Positions 7,614-16,284 of a stretch of 52,713 nucleotides of DNA are shown here, piece by piece. Both the position numbers and the translations under genes were made by a program. A model generated the notes under the pieces. The model was not told the DNA's origin and ran no database searches. It saw only the letters and a program-made list of their open reading frames with translations. The stretch is from JBEKYD01 sp049509915 (GTDB lineage: Bacteria; Acidobacteriota; Terriglobia; Bryobacterales; Bryobacteraceae). The stretch is taken from the NCBI GenBank assembly GCA_049509915.1, contig JBEKZL010000054.1, forward strand, positions 1 to 52,713. Reading direction: 5' to 3'. Positions within the stretch are counted from its first letter, which is position 1. Each line of letters opens with the position of its first letter.

Positions 7614-9602
7614 ATGCTTCGAAAGTTTCTTGGAACTGTTCTGGTATGCTCCGCGACGCTAGCGGCGGGCACTGCTCCGACCATCGACGAATCGCTCGGC
7701 ATGAAATCCGTGAGCGGGGCGCAAATCTCGCCGGATGGGCGTTTCGTGGCCTACACCGTGCAGGTGGCGAATTGGGACGAGAACGATTTCGTCACCCAGA
7801 TCTGGCTGGCCAATACCGCTACCGGCGAGCGCATCCAACTGACGGCGGGCAAGAAATCGAGCTCCAATCCGCAGTGGGCGCCGGATTCGCGGCGGCTGGC
7901 TTTTACCTCCAGCCGCGACGGCAAAGCGCAGATCTACGTGATCGCTGCGGCGGGCGGCGAGGCGGCGCAGTTGACCAATGAAGAGAACGGGGTGGGTTCG
8001 ATTGCATGGTCCCCCGATGGCGCCTCGATCGCCTTCACCGGTACCGGGCCAGACCCGAAGACGACTAAGGACCGTAAGGAGCAGTACGGGGAATTCGACA
8101 TCATCGGCGGCGATTACAAGATGGTGCACCTTTGGCGGGTGAAGGCGCCGGCGGAGATTCCGGGCGATGTGAAGAAGCTGCCCCAGGCCGACGCGCTCAC
8201 CAAAGGCGAAGAGTTCAGCGTCAGCGGATTCGCCTGGGCGCCGGACGGGAAGCGGATCGCCTTCAGCGCCACCCGCGATCCGGACCTGGGATCGCAGGAT
8301 ACCGAGCGGATTTACGTGCTCGATCTGGCCGACCTGCACGTGCGCAAACTGGTCGACTCGGGTGGTCCCAACGGCGGGCCGAAATGGTCGCCGGACGGCA
8401 AAGACGTCGCCTACACGACTGCCAACGGGCAGAAGTTTTTCTACTACGCCAACCGCTATATCGCCACCGTTCCGGCCGAGGGCGGCACGCCGCGGGTGCT
8501 GACCGAGGCATTCGACGAAGACCCCAACCTGATCGACTGGGGGCCCGACGGCATCTACTTCGGCGCCACGCAGAGGACCAACGCCCACGTCTTCCGTCTG
8601 GATGCGGGCACGCGTGCAATTGAGCGGATCACCGGGCCGGACGAGTTCCACGCTTCCGGCGCCAGCTTCACCAGGGACCATCGCACGTTTGCCGGCGTGG
8701 GCGCGGGGCCAAATCATTTCGCCGAGATTTTCGTTTCCCCCGCTGCCGGCTTCGCGCCCAAGTACCTGACCGACGTCTCGGCGCAGTGGAAAGACTTCCA
8801 GCTCAGCACGCGCGAAGTAGTCTCGTGGAAGTCGTCGGACGGAGCCACAATCGAGGGGATCCTCATCAAACCCGCCGACTACGACCGCGCCCGCAAGTAT
8901 CCGCTGCTGGTGGTGATCCACGGCGGCCCGACGGGCGTGGATACAGCGGTGCGGTCGGCCGACCGCTACTATCCGGTGGAGCGCTTCGCCGCCAAAGGCG
9001 CGCTGGTGCTGCGGCCAAACTATCGCGGTTCGGCGGGCTACGGAGCCAAGTTCCGCGCGCTCAACGTGCGCAACCTGGGGGTCGGGGATTACGCGGATGT
9101 GATTGCGGGCGTGGACAGCCTGATCGCCAGGGGACTTGTCGACAAGGACCGGGTGGGCGCCATGGGATGGAGCGAAGGCGGCTATATTTCCGCTTTCATC
9201 ACTTGTTATAGCGACCGTTTTAAGGCGGTGTCGGTAGGCGCGGGTATCTCGGACTGGGTGACTTACTATGTCAACACCGACATTCATCCCTTCACGCGGC
9301 AATACCTTAAAGCGACGCCGTGGGACGACCCGGAGATCTATCGCAAGACGTCGCCGATCACTTATGTCGGCCGGGCCAGGACGCCGACGCTGATCCAGCA
9401 GGGCGACCAGGACAAGCGCGTCCCGCCGCCCGACTCGTATGAGCTCTATCAGGCGCTCAAAGATAAGGGCGTGCCGGTCAAGTTGATTTTCTACAAGGGC
9501 TTCGGACACCCAATCAACAAGCCCAAACAGCAGCGCGCGGTGATGGAACATAACTACGAGTGGTTCAGTAAGTATATCTGGGGGGAAGAGGTAGGTAAGT
9601 AG
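7614..9602 (+). CDS. Secreted S9 family prolyl oligopeptidase-type peptidase
   Basis: A 662-residue serine peptidase of the dipeptidyl-peptidase/acylaminoacyl-peptidase group. An N-terminal signal peptide (residues 1 to about 18) sends it across the inner membrane. Residues about 25-400 form a TolB/WD-like propeller with recurring WSPDG and WAPDG repeats that gates access. The C-terminal alpha/beta hydrolase has HGGPTG (oxyanion region), the nucleophile elbow GWSEGG with Ser520, the acid in QGDQDKRVPP and the catalytic His in GFGHPI. The elbow has Glu where most relatives have Tyr. The gene stands alone. The ATG at 7614 is chosen because it places the signal peptide at the N-terminus; a start ten codons upstream is possible. 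Confidence 0.9.
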   Translation: MLRKFLGTVLVCSATLAAGTAPTIDESLGMKSVSGAQISPDGRFVAYTVQVANWDENDFVTQIWLANTATGERIQLTAGKKSSSNPQWAPDSRRLAFTSSRDGKAQIYVIAAAGGEAAQLTNEENGVGSIAWSPDGASIAFTGTGPDPKTTKDRKEQYGEFDIIGGDYKMVHLWRVKAPAEIPGDVKKLPQADALTKGEEFSVSGFAWAPDGKRIAFSATRDPDLGSQDTERIYVLDLADLHVRKLVDSGGPNGGPKWSPDGKDVAYTTANGQKFFYYANRYIATVPAEGGTPRVLTEAFDEDPNLIDWGPDGIYFGATQRTNAHVFRLDAGTRAIERITGPDEFHASGASFTRDHRTFAGVGAGPNHFAEIFVSPAAGFAPKYLTDVSAQWKDFQLSTREVVSWKSSDGATIEGILIKPADYDRARKYPLLVVIHGGPTGVDTAVRSADRYYPVERFAAKGALVLRPNYRGSAGYGAKFRALNVRNLGVGDYADVIAGVDSLIARGLVDKDRVGAMGWSEGGYISAFITCYSDRFKAVSVGAGISDWVTYYVNTDIHPFTRQYLKATPWDDPEIYRKTSPITYVGRARTPTLIQQGDQDKRVPPPDSYELYQALKDKGVPVKLIFYKGFGHPINKPKQQRAVMEHNYEWFSKYIWGEEVGK

Positions 9603-9793
9603 CCCTCACGACCTTCGCATGAATGGTGGGGCGGAACCTCTCGTCCGCACGCGTCCCCCTGGGCCCGTTCTTCGCCCCAAGTAATCGACCCCATTGCCGC
9701 CAGCGATGCGCGACCAGGCTCTCGGCGAGCCGGGCCGGACGGCATACATACGCTTTGTGTGCAGTATATAAAGAGTGACGGCGTTCTGTGCCG

Positions 9794-10024
9794 ATGGACG
9801 CTATGAGCACGCGAATCGACCGCGCGGTAAGGCAACTTGTTGAGACCGATGGCAGGGCGAGCCTGCGGACGCGGTTAAGGCAGGAGGCGCTCGAAAACGC
9901 CGAACGCGACCTTGCGATCGTCGCCGAGTGGTTCCCGCTCGAGGAGGAAGCGGCGAAGCTCGCCGAAGCGGGCCGCCCGCGGAAAGCTCCCGTAAGCGCG
10001 CATGACGTATCCACGCCGGGGTGA
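9794..10024 (+). CDS. Small antitoxin-like hypothetical protein
   Basis: About 76 residues, highly charged and helical, with an arrangement (RLRQEALENAERDLAIVAEW, then an acidic stretch) that resembles antitoxins paired with PemK/MazF-like toxins in related genomes. No toxin frame follows it in the 87 bases before the next gene, so if it is an antitoxin it is an orphan. Starts at 9794 or 9803 are equally plausible. The upstream gap 9603-9793 shows nothing recognisable. Confidence 0.5.
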   Translation: MDAMSTRIDRAVRQLVETDGRASLRTRLRQEALENAERDLAIVAEWFPLEEEAAKLAEAGRPRKAPVSAHDVSTPG

Positions 10025-10111
10025 GATCTAGCTGGTTGCCTCCGACTCGCCAGGCTTCCGACCACCGCTGCGATAAAATGGTCCCGAAGCGGCGGCCCGA
10101 GGGGTCTAAGC

Positions 10112-10327
10112 GTGCAACCACGCGAGATCATTGTCAAGGATCGCGACATCCTCGGAGGGACTCCGGCCTTCCGCGGCACGCGAGTTCCGTTTCAGGCCTT
10201 ATTGGACTACCTGGAGGGCGGGGAGACTCTGGACGAGTTTCTTGATGACTTCCCGACTGTCACCAGGGAAGCGGCCATCGCGGCGCTGGAACTCGCGAAA
10301 TCGCTCGTTGTAGGCCAACTGAGGTGA
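10112..10327 (+). CDS. DUF433 family antitoxin
   Basis: A 71-residue protein of the DUF433/VapB45-like family. It has the characteristic opening (I-x-GTPAFRGTRVPFQALLDYLE) and ending region (FPTVTREAAIAALELA). It contains a helix-turn-helix expected to bind DNA and neutralise the DUF5615 PIN-like toxin encoded next. It starts with GTG at 10112. Its TGA overlaps the toxin GTG (GTGA at 10324-10327), the usual translational coupling of such pairs. The partner frame is broken, so the antitoxin may be a survivor of a decayed module. Confidence 0.85.
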   Translation: MQPREIIVKDRDILGGTPAFRGTRVPFQALLDYLEGGETLDEFLDDFPTVTREAAIAALELAKSLVVGQLR

Positions 10328-10646
10328 AAGTCCTGCTGGACGAATGCATCCCACGCAAGCTAAAGGACGCACTCCCGGACCACGCGTGCCAAACCATGCC
10401 GGGAGCGGGCCGGCAGGCAGGAAGAACGGGGAGCTGATTTCGCTCGCCGAGGGCGCCGGATTTGACCTCTTCCTCACGATGGACAAGGGACTCCAGTACC
10501 GGCAGAACCTGGCTCACCGGAATATTGCAATTCTGATTATCCGCGCCAGATCTAACCGTCTCGCCGACCTATTGCCGCACATGACGGCGTGTCGATCGAC
10601 CATGAGCTCGATCCAGCCTGGCCAAGTGATGCGTGTTGGCGAATAG
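10324..10646 (+). pseudogene. Frameshifted DUF5615 PIN-like toxin
   Basis: The first frame, from GTG 10324, reads MKVLLDECIPRKLKDALPDH, the hallmark DUF5615 start with its acidic active-site Asp and Glu, and stops at 10437 after 37 residues. The remainder continues in another frame, with AGRKNGELISLAEGAGFDLF then TMDKGLQYRQNL and IIRARSNRLADLLPH, exactly the family order. The switch falls at about 10411-10412, where one base is missing from a codon between GAG and AG. Repairing it restores a protein of about 107 residues. Either the toxin has been inactivated in this strain or the assembly has a one-base error. Confidence 0.8.
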
Positions 10647-10691
10647 AGATCCGCGGCACGGAGAACGCTCCGCGGCGGCTCGGTCCCGCCC

Positions 10692-13082
10692 TTACTCCGT
10701 CCGCAGCGCCTGCAGCGGGTCCCCCGCCGCGGCCCTCCATGCGGGCCTTGCGCTGGCCAGCGCGCCGGTGGCCAGTAGAACGGCCACGGCAACTACATAG
10801 GTGACGGGGTCGTTGCTGCCGATTTCGTAAAGCAGGCTCGCCAGCAGGCGCGAGAGCAGCAACGCCGCGGCCAGACTTACGGCGAGGCCTGCCGCCAGCG
10901 GCAGCATGGCACCGCGTAGAATCGTTGCAACCACATTGGCCGGCGCGGCGCCCAGGGCTACTCGGATACCCACCTCCCGCGCCCGCAGCGTAGCCGTGTA
11001 CGATACCACGCTGTAGACTCCGGCTGAGGTCAGCAACAGGGCCAGGCCACCCAATACCGTAAACACCCAGGCGGAAAAGCGGGGGCGCCAGATGGAATCC
11101 GCGATCACGTCGTTCATGGTTTCCACTTTGACGATGGGCTGGTCCGGGTCCACGGCCCAAACCGCTTTGCTCAGCGCGGCCGCCAGCGCCAGAGGCTCGC
11201 CCGAGGTACGCACCACGACAGTCGACATGAACACACCGAAAATGAATTGCCGGTACGGGATATACAGCTCATTGTTGGCGGGCTGGTCGTAACTCATCTG
11301 CGGAGAATCTCTGACCACGCCCACAATCCGGAGAGGTCTCGATCCTGGCACCGGCAACATTTGTTCCACCGGATCGCGGTTGCCAAACAGTTCCCGTGCC
11401 AGGTGCCGATTGATAATGCCGACGGCGGCGGCCGTCGACGATTGATCCTGCGCGTTGAAGGGCCGTCCGGCCAGCACCGGGATACCCATAGCCGCGAAGT
11501 ACTGCTCGCTGATGGTGCGGGTGGGCATGTATTTGGACGTGCCGTCGGGAGCCTCGTAGACCGTAGTGGTGTTGACGCTCGACAGGGGAGGATTGTTGAC
11601 TACGGCCACGTAGCGGACGCCTGGGATTTGCCCGAGCCGCTCGAGCAGTTCGTGATAGTACGCCATCTGGCTGGCCTTGTTGTCGTAGCGGCCGGTGGGG
11701 CGGGGTTGGGTCGCCGTTCCAATCGGCACGCGCATGGTCAGCACATGGTCCGGTTGCAGGCCGTGGTCGGATTGTTCCAGCCGAATGAGGCTGCGCATCA
11801 TCAACCCGGAGCCGACCAGGAGCAGAAAGGCAAAGGCGGTCTCGGCAGCGATGAGCAGGGATAAAGCGCGCGTGGAGCTTTTCGAACGCCCGGCCGCCAG
11901 GCCCGTCCGCAAGACCGTCTGCAAGTCCGTTCGCGACGCCAGAAAGACCGGCAGAAGGCTCAAGACGCAAGCCAGCGCCACACACAGACCGGTATTGAAC
12001 AGCAGCACGCGCTGGTTCAGGGCCACACGCTGAATGTGGGGAACGGCGAAGGGTAGCGCCGCCAGTTGGCGCAGCAGAAAGCGTAGCGCAAAGTGGGCTA
12101 CCGCGATGCCCACGGCGCTTCCCGCCACCGCCAGCACCAGGCTTTCGGCCAGAAGTTGCCGGGCCACCCGCCACCATCCGGCGCCGAGCGACGCGCGGAT
12201 GGCGATCTCTTTCCGGCGCTGCAAAGCCCGGCACAGCAGCAGGCTGCCGGCGTCGGCGCAGGCGATCAGCAGCACCAGCCCCACGGCGGCCAGAATGAAG
12301 ATCAGGCTCAATTCGTACTTGGGGTTGAGGTCGTCATGCCAGGGAGAGACCACGATATCGAGTCCGGCTTTTTCGCGCGGCGCCTGCCGCTCGAACTGGC
12401 GCGCTACGATCCGCAATGCGCTCTGCACCGCGGCCACCGGGCGCTCCGGCCGGAGGCGCGCCACCATTTGCAGCGAGCGGGCATACGTGGGCGTGAGCTG
12501 GAGGGGAGTCCACAGTTCAACCTCCGAACCGGGAAAGTCGAATTCGGGCGGCATCACGCCCACAATGCTGAAGGCTTCGTCCGAAATCACCACCCGCCGG
12601 CCGAGGATACCACGGTCGCCATGAAACAATCGCTGCCAGAGGCGGTCGCTGAGAACCGCGACACGGGGCGAGACGTCGTCGGCCTCAAGCAGTCCACGTC
12701 CCAGCGCGGCGCGGGTCCCGAGCAGCGCAAACAGCTGTCCCGAGGTTCGCAGAGCGAAAACCTGGTCGGGCTTGGCGATGCCGGTCAGGGTGACCACGTC
12801 CTTCACGTAGGGCGCGGACGTTTCGAACAGATCGGTGCGGTCGCGCAGGCGCAGATAGTCCGCGGCCGATATGCCGAACTGAGCCCGCTTCGGGCTGGTC
12901 TCTTCCACCCGGACCAGGTGCGAAGGGGAACGGTAGGGCAGCGGCCGAAGCAACACCGCATCCACGATGCTGAACGCCGCCGTGTCGGCGCCGATGCCGG
13001 CTCCCAGGATGAAGACCACCGCCGCCGTGAACAGCGGATTCCGGCGCAGCCAACGAAGCGCCCCAAGCAGATCGCGCATCAT
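10692..13082 (-). CDS. MacB/FtsX-type orphan ABC transporter permease (ADOP family)
   Basis: A 796-residue permease of the type abundant in Acidobacteria, with no ATPase gene nearby. It begins RDLLGALRWLRRNPLFTAAV, followed by a first membrane helix and ADTAAFSIVDAVLLRPLPY, the diagnostic segment of the family. A MacB-like periplasmic domain (about residues 50-260), an FtsX domain, a second periplasmic domain and a second FtsX domain follow; the protein ends in RPAWRAAAGDPLQALRTE. Two half-transporters are thus fused in one chain. The substrate is unknown; relatives are thought to export or to perform mechanotransmission. The start overlaps a palindrome at 13081-13098 that could be an operator. 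Confidence 0.9.
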   Translation of the reverse strand: MMRDLLGALRWLRRNPLFTAAVVFILGAGIGADTAAFSIVDAVLLRPLPYRSPSHLVRVEETSPKRAQFGISAADYLRLRDRTDLFETSAPYVKDVVTLTGIAKPDQVFALRTSGQLFALLGTRAALGRGLLEADDVSPRVAVLSDRLWQRLFHGDRGILGRRVVISDEAFSIVGVMPPEFDFPGSEVELWTPLQLTPTYARSLQMVARLRPERPVAAVQSALRIVARQFERQAPREKAGLDIVVSPWHDDLNPKYELSLIFILAAVGLVLLIACADAGSLLLCRALQRRKEIAIRASLGAGWWRVARQLLAESLVLAVAGSAVGIAVAHFALRFLLRQLAALPFAVPHIQRVALNQRVLLFNTGLCVALACVLSLLPVFLASRTDLQTVLRTGLAAGRSKSSTRALSLLIAAETAFAFLLLVGSGLMMRSLIRLEQSDHGLQPDHVLTMRVPIGTATQPRPTGRYDNKASQMAYYHELLERLGQIPGVRYVAVVNNPPLSSVNTTTVYEAPDGTSKYMPTRTISEQYFAAMGIPVLAGRPFNAQDQSSTAAAVGIINRHLARELFGNRDPVEQMLPVPGSRPLRIVGVVRDSPQMSYDQPANNELYIPYRQFIFGVFMSTVVVRTSGEPLALAAALSKAVWAVDPDQPIVKVETMNDVIADSIWRPRFSAWVFTVLGGLALLLTSAGVYSVVSYTATLRAREVGIRVALGAAPANVVATILRGAMLPLAAGLAVSLAAALLLSRLLASLLYEIGSNDPVTYVVAVAVLLATGALASARPAWRAAAGDPLQALRTE

Positions 13083-13098
13083 ACTAATGAATTAGTAT
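13081..13098. promoter_or_regulatory. Perfect 18-base palindrome over the permease start codon
   Basis: ATACTAATGAATTAGTAT is its own mirror apart from the central GA. It overlaps the permease start codon. On the minus strand TATACT, a good -10 box, sits 11 bases upstream of that ATG and overlaps the palindrome edge. ATACT-type palindromes are plausible PadR-family operators, but no PadR gene is adjacent. Regulation by a distant PadR is inference. Confidence 0.45.
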
Positions 13099-13240
13099 AC
13101 ACGAGCGGTCATATCCGGACCGGCGTCAGGACCGAACGGTCCACTACCCGGGCGCGCAGACACGCCATCAGCTGAGCGTGCCGAGTTCCAGCGATCGGGC
13201 GGGCGCGTCGCAAAGCGAACCGGAACAGGCAATTTAGATG

Positions 13241-13348
13241 GTGAACTCCTTTCAGTTCACAAGATCCAGCCAGGCTAATCCTGGCGAACCGACCGTTAGG
13301 GAGGTTAAAGGGAAATACGTTGGCGAACTTATCAAGTTGTGTACTCAG
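13241..13348. repeat. Two hairpins and the tail of repeat family 1
   Basis: GTGAACT-CCTTTC-AGTTCAC (13241-13260) and GCCAGG-CTAAT-CCTGGC (13269-13285) are perfect hairpins in the divergent gap between the permease and the next gene. From 13289 to 13348 the sequence aligns with 47419-47483: GACCG-AGGGAGG, then ATACGTT-GC, then ACTTAT-AAGTTGTGTACT. This defines a conserved tail that follows the palindrome in family 1. The rest of the 324-base gap shows nothing else. Confidence 0.7.
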
Positions 13349-13406
13349 TTCTCGTTTCTCCATTTGCCCGCGACCGGTCCCACCCGCGGTTTGATATCCT
13401 CGGAAT

Positions 13407-15104
13407 TTGTCCAAGCCCGCCGTCTCCGTTGCCCTGCCTTTGCCCCGTTGGGCGACACCGGTTCTGCTGGCGCTCGCGGCGCTGTTTCTGGTCGGCTTGT
13501 TCTCCACCGAGTTTGCCGATACCGATGCCTGGTGGCACCTGGCCACCGGCCGGTTCATCGCCACTGCGCACCGGCTGCCCGATCCCGATCCGTTTGCCTT
13601 TACCAGCGCTAGCGCTCGCTCCGCTTATCCCGGCGAAGATTCGGTGCGGCACTTCAACCTGACGCACGAGTGGCTGGCGCAGCTCGTCTGGTATGGCATT
13701 CAGGTCGGCGGCGGGTTTGGCGGCCTGGTGCTGTGGAAGGCTGTGTTGCTGGCCGCAACGTGCGCATTGGCCGGATGGGTTGCGGGACGCCGCCGAAGCT
13801 CCCTGCTGTGGGGCGTGGCCGCGGCCTTCGCTGCCGCCTCGCTGGCGATTGAATTTGCCCACGACCGGCCCTCCATCCTGAGCTACTTTTTCACCGCCCT
13901 GTGGATCGCGATTTTCGACGGTCGCCTCCGGCTCTGGCTGCTTCCCCCGCTCGCCCTGGTTTGGGCCAACTGCCATGGCGGGTTCTTCCTCGGTTGGGTG
14001 GTAGCCGGCGCCTATGCGGCCGAAGCCCTCGTGCGGCGCGCTCCGGACATCCGCCGGGTACTGACCTGGAGCGCCGCCGCGGTATTGGCGTCGGCTCTCA
14101 ATCCCAACGGGTATTTCGCCGTGGCTGCGCTGTTACGGTACCGCCAGAGCGCCTTGCAATCGAGCCTCATTGAATGGTCGCGCCCCAGCCTTTGGGGGGC
14201 TCCCTATGCGTTCGACCTGCTGCTTTACGGTTCGACCGCGGTGCTGATACTCGGCTGGCGCAAGGTTAGACTGGCCGATTGGATTCTGTTCGCGGCTTTC
14301 GCGGGCGCGGCGCTCATGGCCTTCCGCAATGAAATGCTGCTGGGGATGGTCGCACCGATCCTGATCGCGACCTATTTCCCAAGGAAGTTCGACGATCGCT
14401 CGCTCCGGTTTCGCCGGCTCGCCACTTATGCCGCCATGGCGCTGCTCGGCGCTGGCCTGGCGGCGGGCTGCATCCAGGGCCGATTTTTCAAGCTGCGCGC
14501 GGCCGCATGGCGCTTTCCCGCCGGCGCCGCCACGTTCCTGCGGCAAGCGGGCATTCACGCGCCGCTGTTCAACACGTACGAGGACGGCGGCTACCTGATC
14601 TGGCGCGGCGAGCGGGTATTCATCGACGGACGCGCCTTGAGCGAAGCCGTCTTCCAGGACTACCGCCTGATCCTGGGCACGCCGCCGGGCGACCAGCGCC
14701 GCGCCGAGACCGTCCGGCGCCACGGCATCGGCGCCATCCTGGTCAACGGATTCGAATATAACTCCGGCGCGCTCTATCCGCTGCTGCTCGATCTGGCGCA
14801 GTCTTCCTCGCGTGATTGGAAACTGGTTTACGACGACCCCGCCGCGGTGGTCTTTGTACGCGACGTGCCCCGCGGCGTCCCCGTGCTGGATTCTAGCCGC
14901 GTGTTCTCGCACCTGGAGGACGAGTGCCGGATGCACGTGGAACGCGAGCCCGGCCTTTCGCTGTGCGCCCGCACCCTCGGCGACCTGTACCTGCGCTCCG
15001 GCGACCGCCAGCGCGCGCGCCAGTGGCTGGGCTACTATCTCGATCACCCTTACGGCGAGGACCCGGACGCGCGGCGGGCGTATTTGCAACTGCTGGGGCG
15101 GTAG
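13407..15104 (+). CDS. Polytopic membrane protein of GT-C-like type, function unknown
   Basis: A 565-residue protein with about ten hydrophobic segments and a soluble C-terminal part. Near the N-terminus the motif ADTDAWWHLATGRFI and, shortly after, LPDPDPFAFT recur in a group of uncharacterised bacterial membrane proteins related to GT-C glycosyltransferases, where acidic residues in the first periplasmic loop are catalytic. The C-terminal 50 residues (LCARTLGDLYLRSGDRQRAR) look like a single TPR. The start appears to be TTG at 13407; no ATG or GTG in frame lies near it. The following membrane-protein gene begins 19 bases after the stop, so they may be cotranscribed. No substrate can be proposed. 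Confidence 0.75.
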   Translation: MSKPAVSVALPLPRWATPVLLALAALFLVGLFSTEFADTDAWWHLATGRFIATAHRLPDPDPFAFTSASARSAYPGEDSVRHFNLTHEWLAQLVWYGIQVGGGFGGLVLWKAVLLAATCALAGWVAGRRRSSLLWGVAAAFAAASLAIEFAHDRPSILSYFFTALWIAIFDGRLRLWLLPPLALVWANCHGGFFLGWVVAGAYAAEALVRRAPDIRRVLTWSAAAVLASALNPNGYFAVAALLRYRQSALQSSLIEWSRPSLWGAPYAFDLLLYGSTAVLILGWRKVRLADWILFAAFAGAALMAFRNEMLLGMVAPILIATYFPRKFDDRSLRFRRLATYAAMALLGAGLAAGCIQGRFFKLRAAAWRFPAGAATFLRQAGIHAPLFNTYEDGGYLIWRGERVFIDGRALSEAVFQDYRLILGTPPGDQRRAETVRRHGIGAILVNGFEYNSGALYPLLLDLAQSSSRDWKLVYDDPAAVVFVRDVPRGVPVLDSSRVFSHLEDECRMHVEREPGLSLCARTLGDLYLRSGDRQRARQWLGYYLDHPYGEDPDARRAYLQLLGR

Positions 15105-15122
15105 ACTACACTGTTCGGCGAC

Positions 15123-16043
15123 ATGCGTCAATACTGGTTCGGAGTTCGCGCTAGTGCCGTGCTCGCGATTCTGGGCAGTGCGCTGACACTGCTGTTTGCC
15201 GGGATGATGTTGTTCGCCGGGTTCTTCGCGCCGCCGCCGGCCTCCCCTTCGCCCATACCGCTCAAACCCGTGATGGCCGCGATGGCAGCGCTGTTTGTGG
15301 CTCTCGCCACCTGGGGAATTTCCACCGCCGTCGCCATTTTCCTGCGCCGCCGCTGGGCGCGCACGTCCATGCTCGTCTTTGCCGTGCTGCTGACGTTCAT
15401 GGGCGCCAGTGCAATGCTCGCGCTGTTCTTCGTCCCACTGCCCGCCCCGCCCCAGAGCGACGCTGCCGCGCTGATGCCGGCTGTCCGGAGGGGAATCGCC
15501 GCCTTCTACGGCGTACTCGTCGCCATCGGTATCTGGTGGCTGGTGCTATTTAATCGCGGCCGCACCAAAGAGTACTTCGCCGGGCTGGGACCGGTAGCCG
15601 AGAGCGCTCGGCCGTTGAGTATCGGCATGATCGGGTGGTGCTTGCTGATTGGTGTTCCGTTCATGGCGGCGCTGGCTATTCTTCGTTTTCCCGCCATGTT
15701 GTTTGGCGTCCTCCTGAAGGGTGGGGCGGCATTGGCGGTGTATGCGGTTTTCGCCGCGGTTCAGTCTTACTGCGGCGTCGGACTGCTGCGCCTGCAGGAG
15801 ACAGCACGGCTCGCCACCATCGGCTATATTTGCTTCACCACAGCCAGCGGCGTGGTTTCGTTGATAAGCCCAGGCTACACGGAAATGTTGCGGCAGATCG
15901 AAACCACGATGCCGAGACTGTTCCCCGCCGGCGCCCCGACGGCCGTTCCAGGCGCCCTTTGGGCCACTTTCTTAACGGCGGCCTTCTGGGCGGTATTCAT
16001 CTTCTTCCTGGTGCGCGCCCGGTCCGCGTTTCAGCAATCATAG
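15123..16043 (+). CDS. Integral membrane protein, unknown
   Basis: 306 residues with about seven hydrophobic segments, a proline-rich loop at residues 36-46 and basic clusters (RRRWAR, about residue 75) that suggest topology. I recognise no family. It follows the preceding membrane-protein gene by 18 bases in the same direction, suggesting a shared transcript. Downstream, 16044-16236 contains a half copy of repeat family 1 and otherwise nothing I can identify. Confidence 0.75.
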   Translation: MRQYWFGVRASAVLAILGSALTLLFAGMMLFAGFFAPPPASPSPIPLKPVMAAMAALFVALATWGISTAVAIFLRRRWARTSMLVFAVLLTFMGASAMLALFFVPLPAPPQSDAAALMPAVRRGIAAFYGVLVAIGIWWLVLFNRGRTKEYFAGLGPVAESARPLSIGMIGWCLLIGVPFMAALAILRFPAMLFGVLLKGGAALAVYAVFAAVQSYCGVGLLRLQETARLATIGYICFTTASGVVSLISPGYTEMLRQIETTMPRLFPAGAPTAVPGALWATFLTAAFWAVFIFFLVRARSAFQQS

Positions 16044-16096
16044 TGGCCTGACGTTGGTGCTATTCACTTAACTCATGGCGCAGGCCGCAGAGCAAT

Positions 16097-16114
16097 CGTG
16101 AGGGAGCGGTTGCC
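16097..16114 (+). repeat. Dispersed palindromic repeat, family 1, half copy C
   Basis: CGTGAGGGAGCGGTTGCC matches the right arm of the family; no left arm is found nearby. It lies in the gap upstream of the PadR promoter. Confidence 0.7.
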
Positions 16115-16236
16115 GGCAAAGGATCGGTAAGGCATCACACACGCGGAGATCGCGAAGCGAGCGGGCACTTCTCGAACCAGCGAGACGGCGATCCTGGACG
16201 ACAACCTGCCCATACAATGCCGACGGCTCCTGCCTA

Positions 16237-16265
16237 TTGACATCGCCTGCCCCGTATTCTAATAT
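16237..16265 (+). promoter_or_regulatory. Sigma-70-like promoter of the padR operon
   Basis: TTGACA at 16237-16242, a 17-base spacer, and TAATAT at 16260-16265. This is the best housekeeping-type promoter in the window. Transcription should start about 7 bases downstream, inside the palindrome at 16262-16282 and some 13 bases before the padR ATG. Confidence 0.75.
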
Positions 16266-16282
16266 ATCCGTAACGGATGTAT
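16262..16282. promoter_or_regulatory. Putative PadR operator
   Basis: ATATATCCGT-A-ACGGATGTAT is an inverted repeat with perfect inner arms ATCCGT/ACGGAT and one mismatch in the outer part. It covers the -10 box and the expected transcription start, so binding would block polymerase. Autoregulation by the PadR protein encoded three bases downstream is the simplest reading. Confidence 0.7.
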
Positions 16283-16284
16283 TT

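Noticed and set aside
7659..9551. 630-residue minus-strand open frame opposite the S9 peptidase
   Set aside because: The plus strand encodes a complete peptidase with catalytic motifs; the antisense frame shows no family features.
9565..10179. Minus-strand open frame of 204 residues over the antitoxin genes
   Set aside because: It overlaps the clear DUF433 gene, and its composition (Arg/Ser/Pro-rich) is that of non-coding GC-rich sequence.
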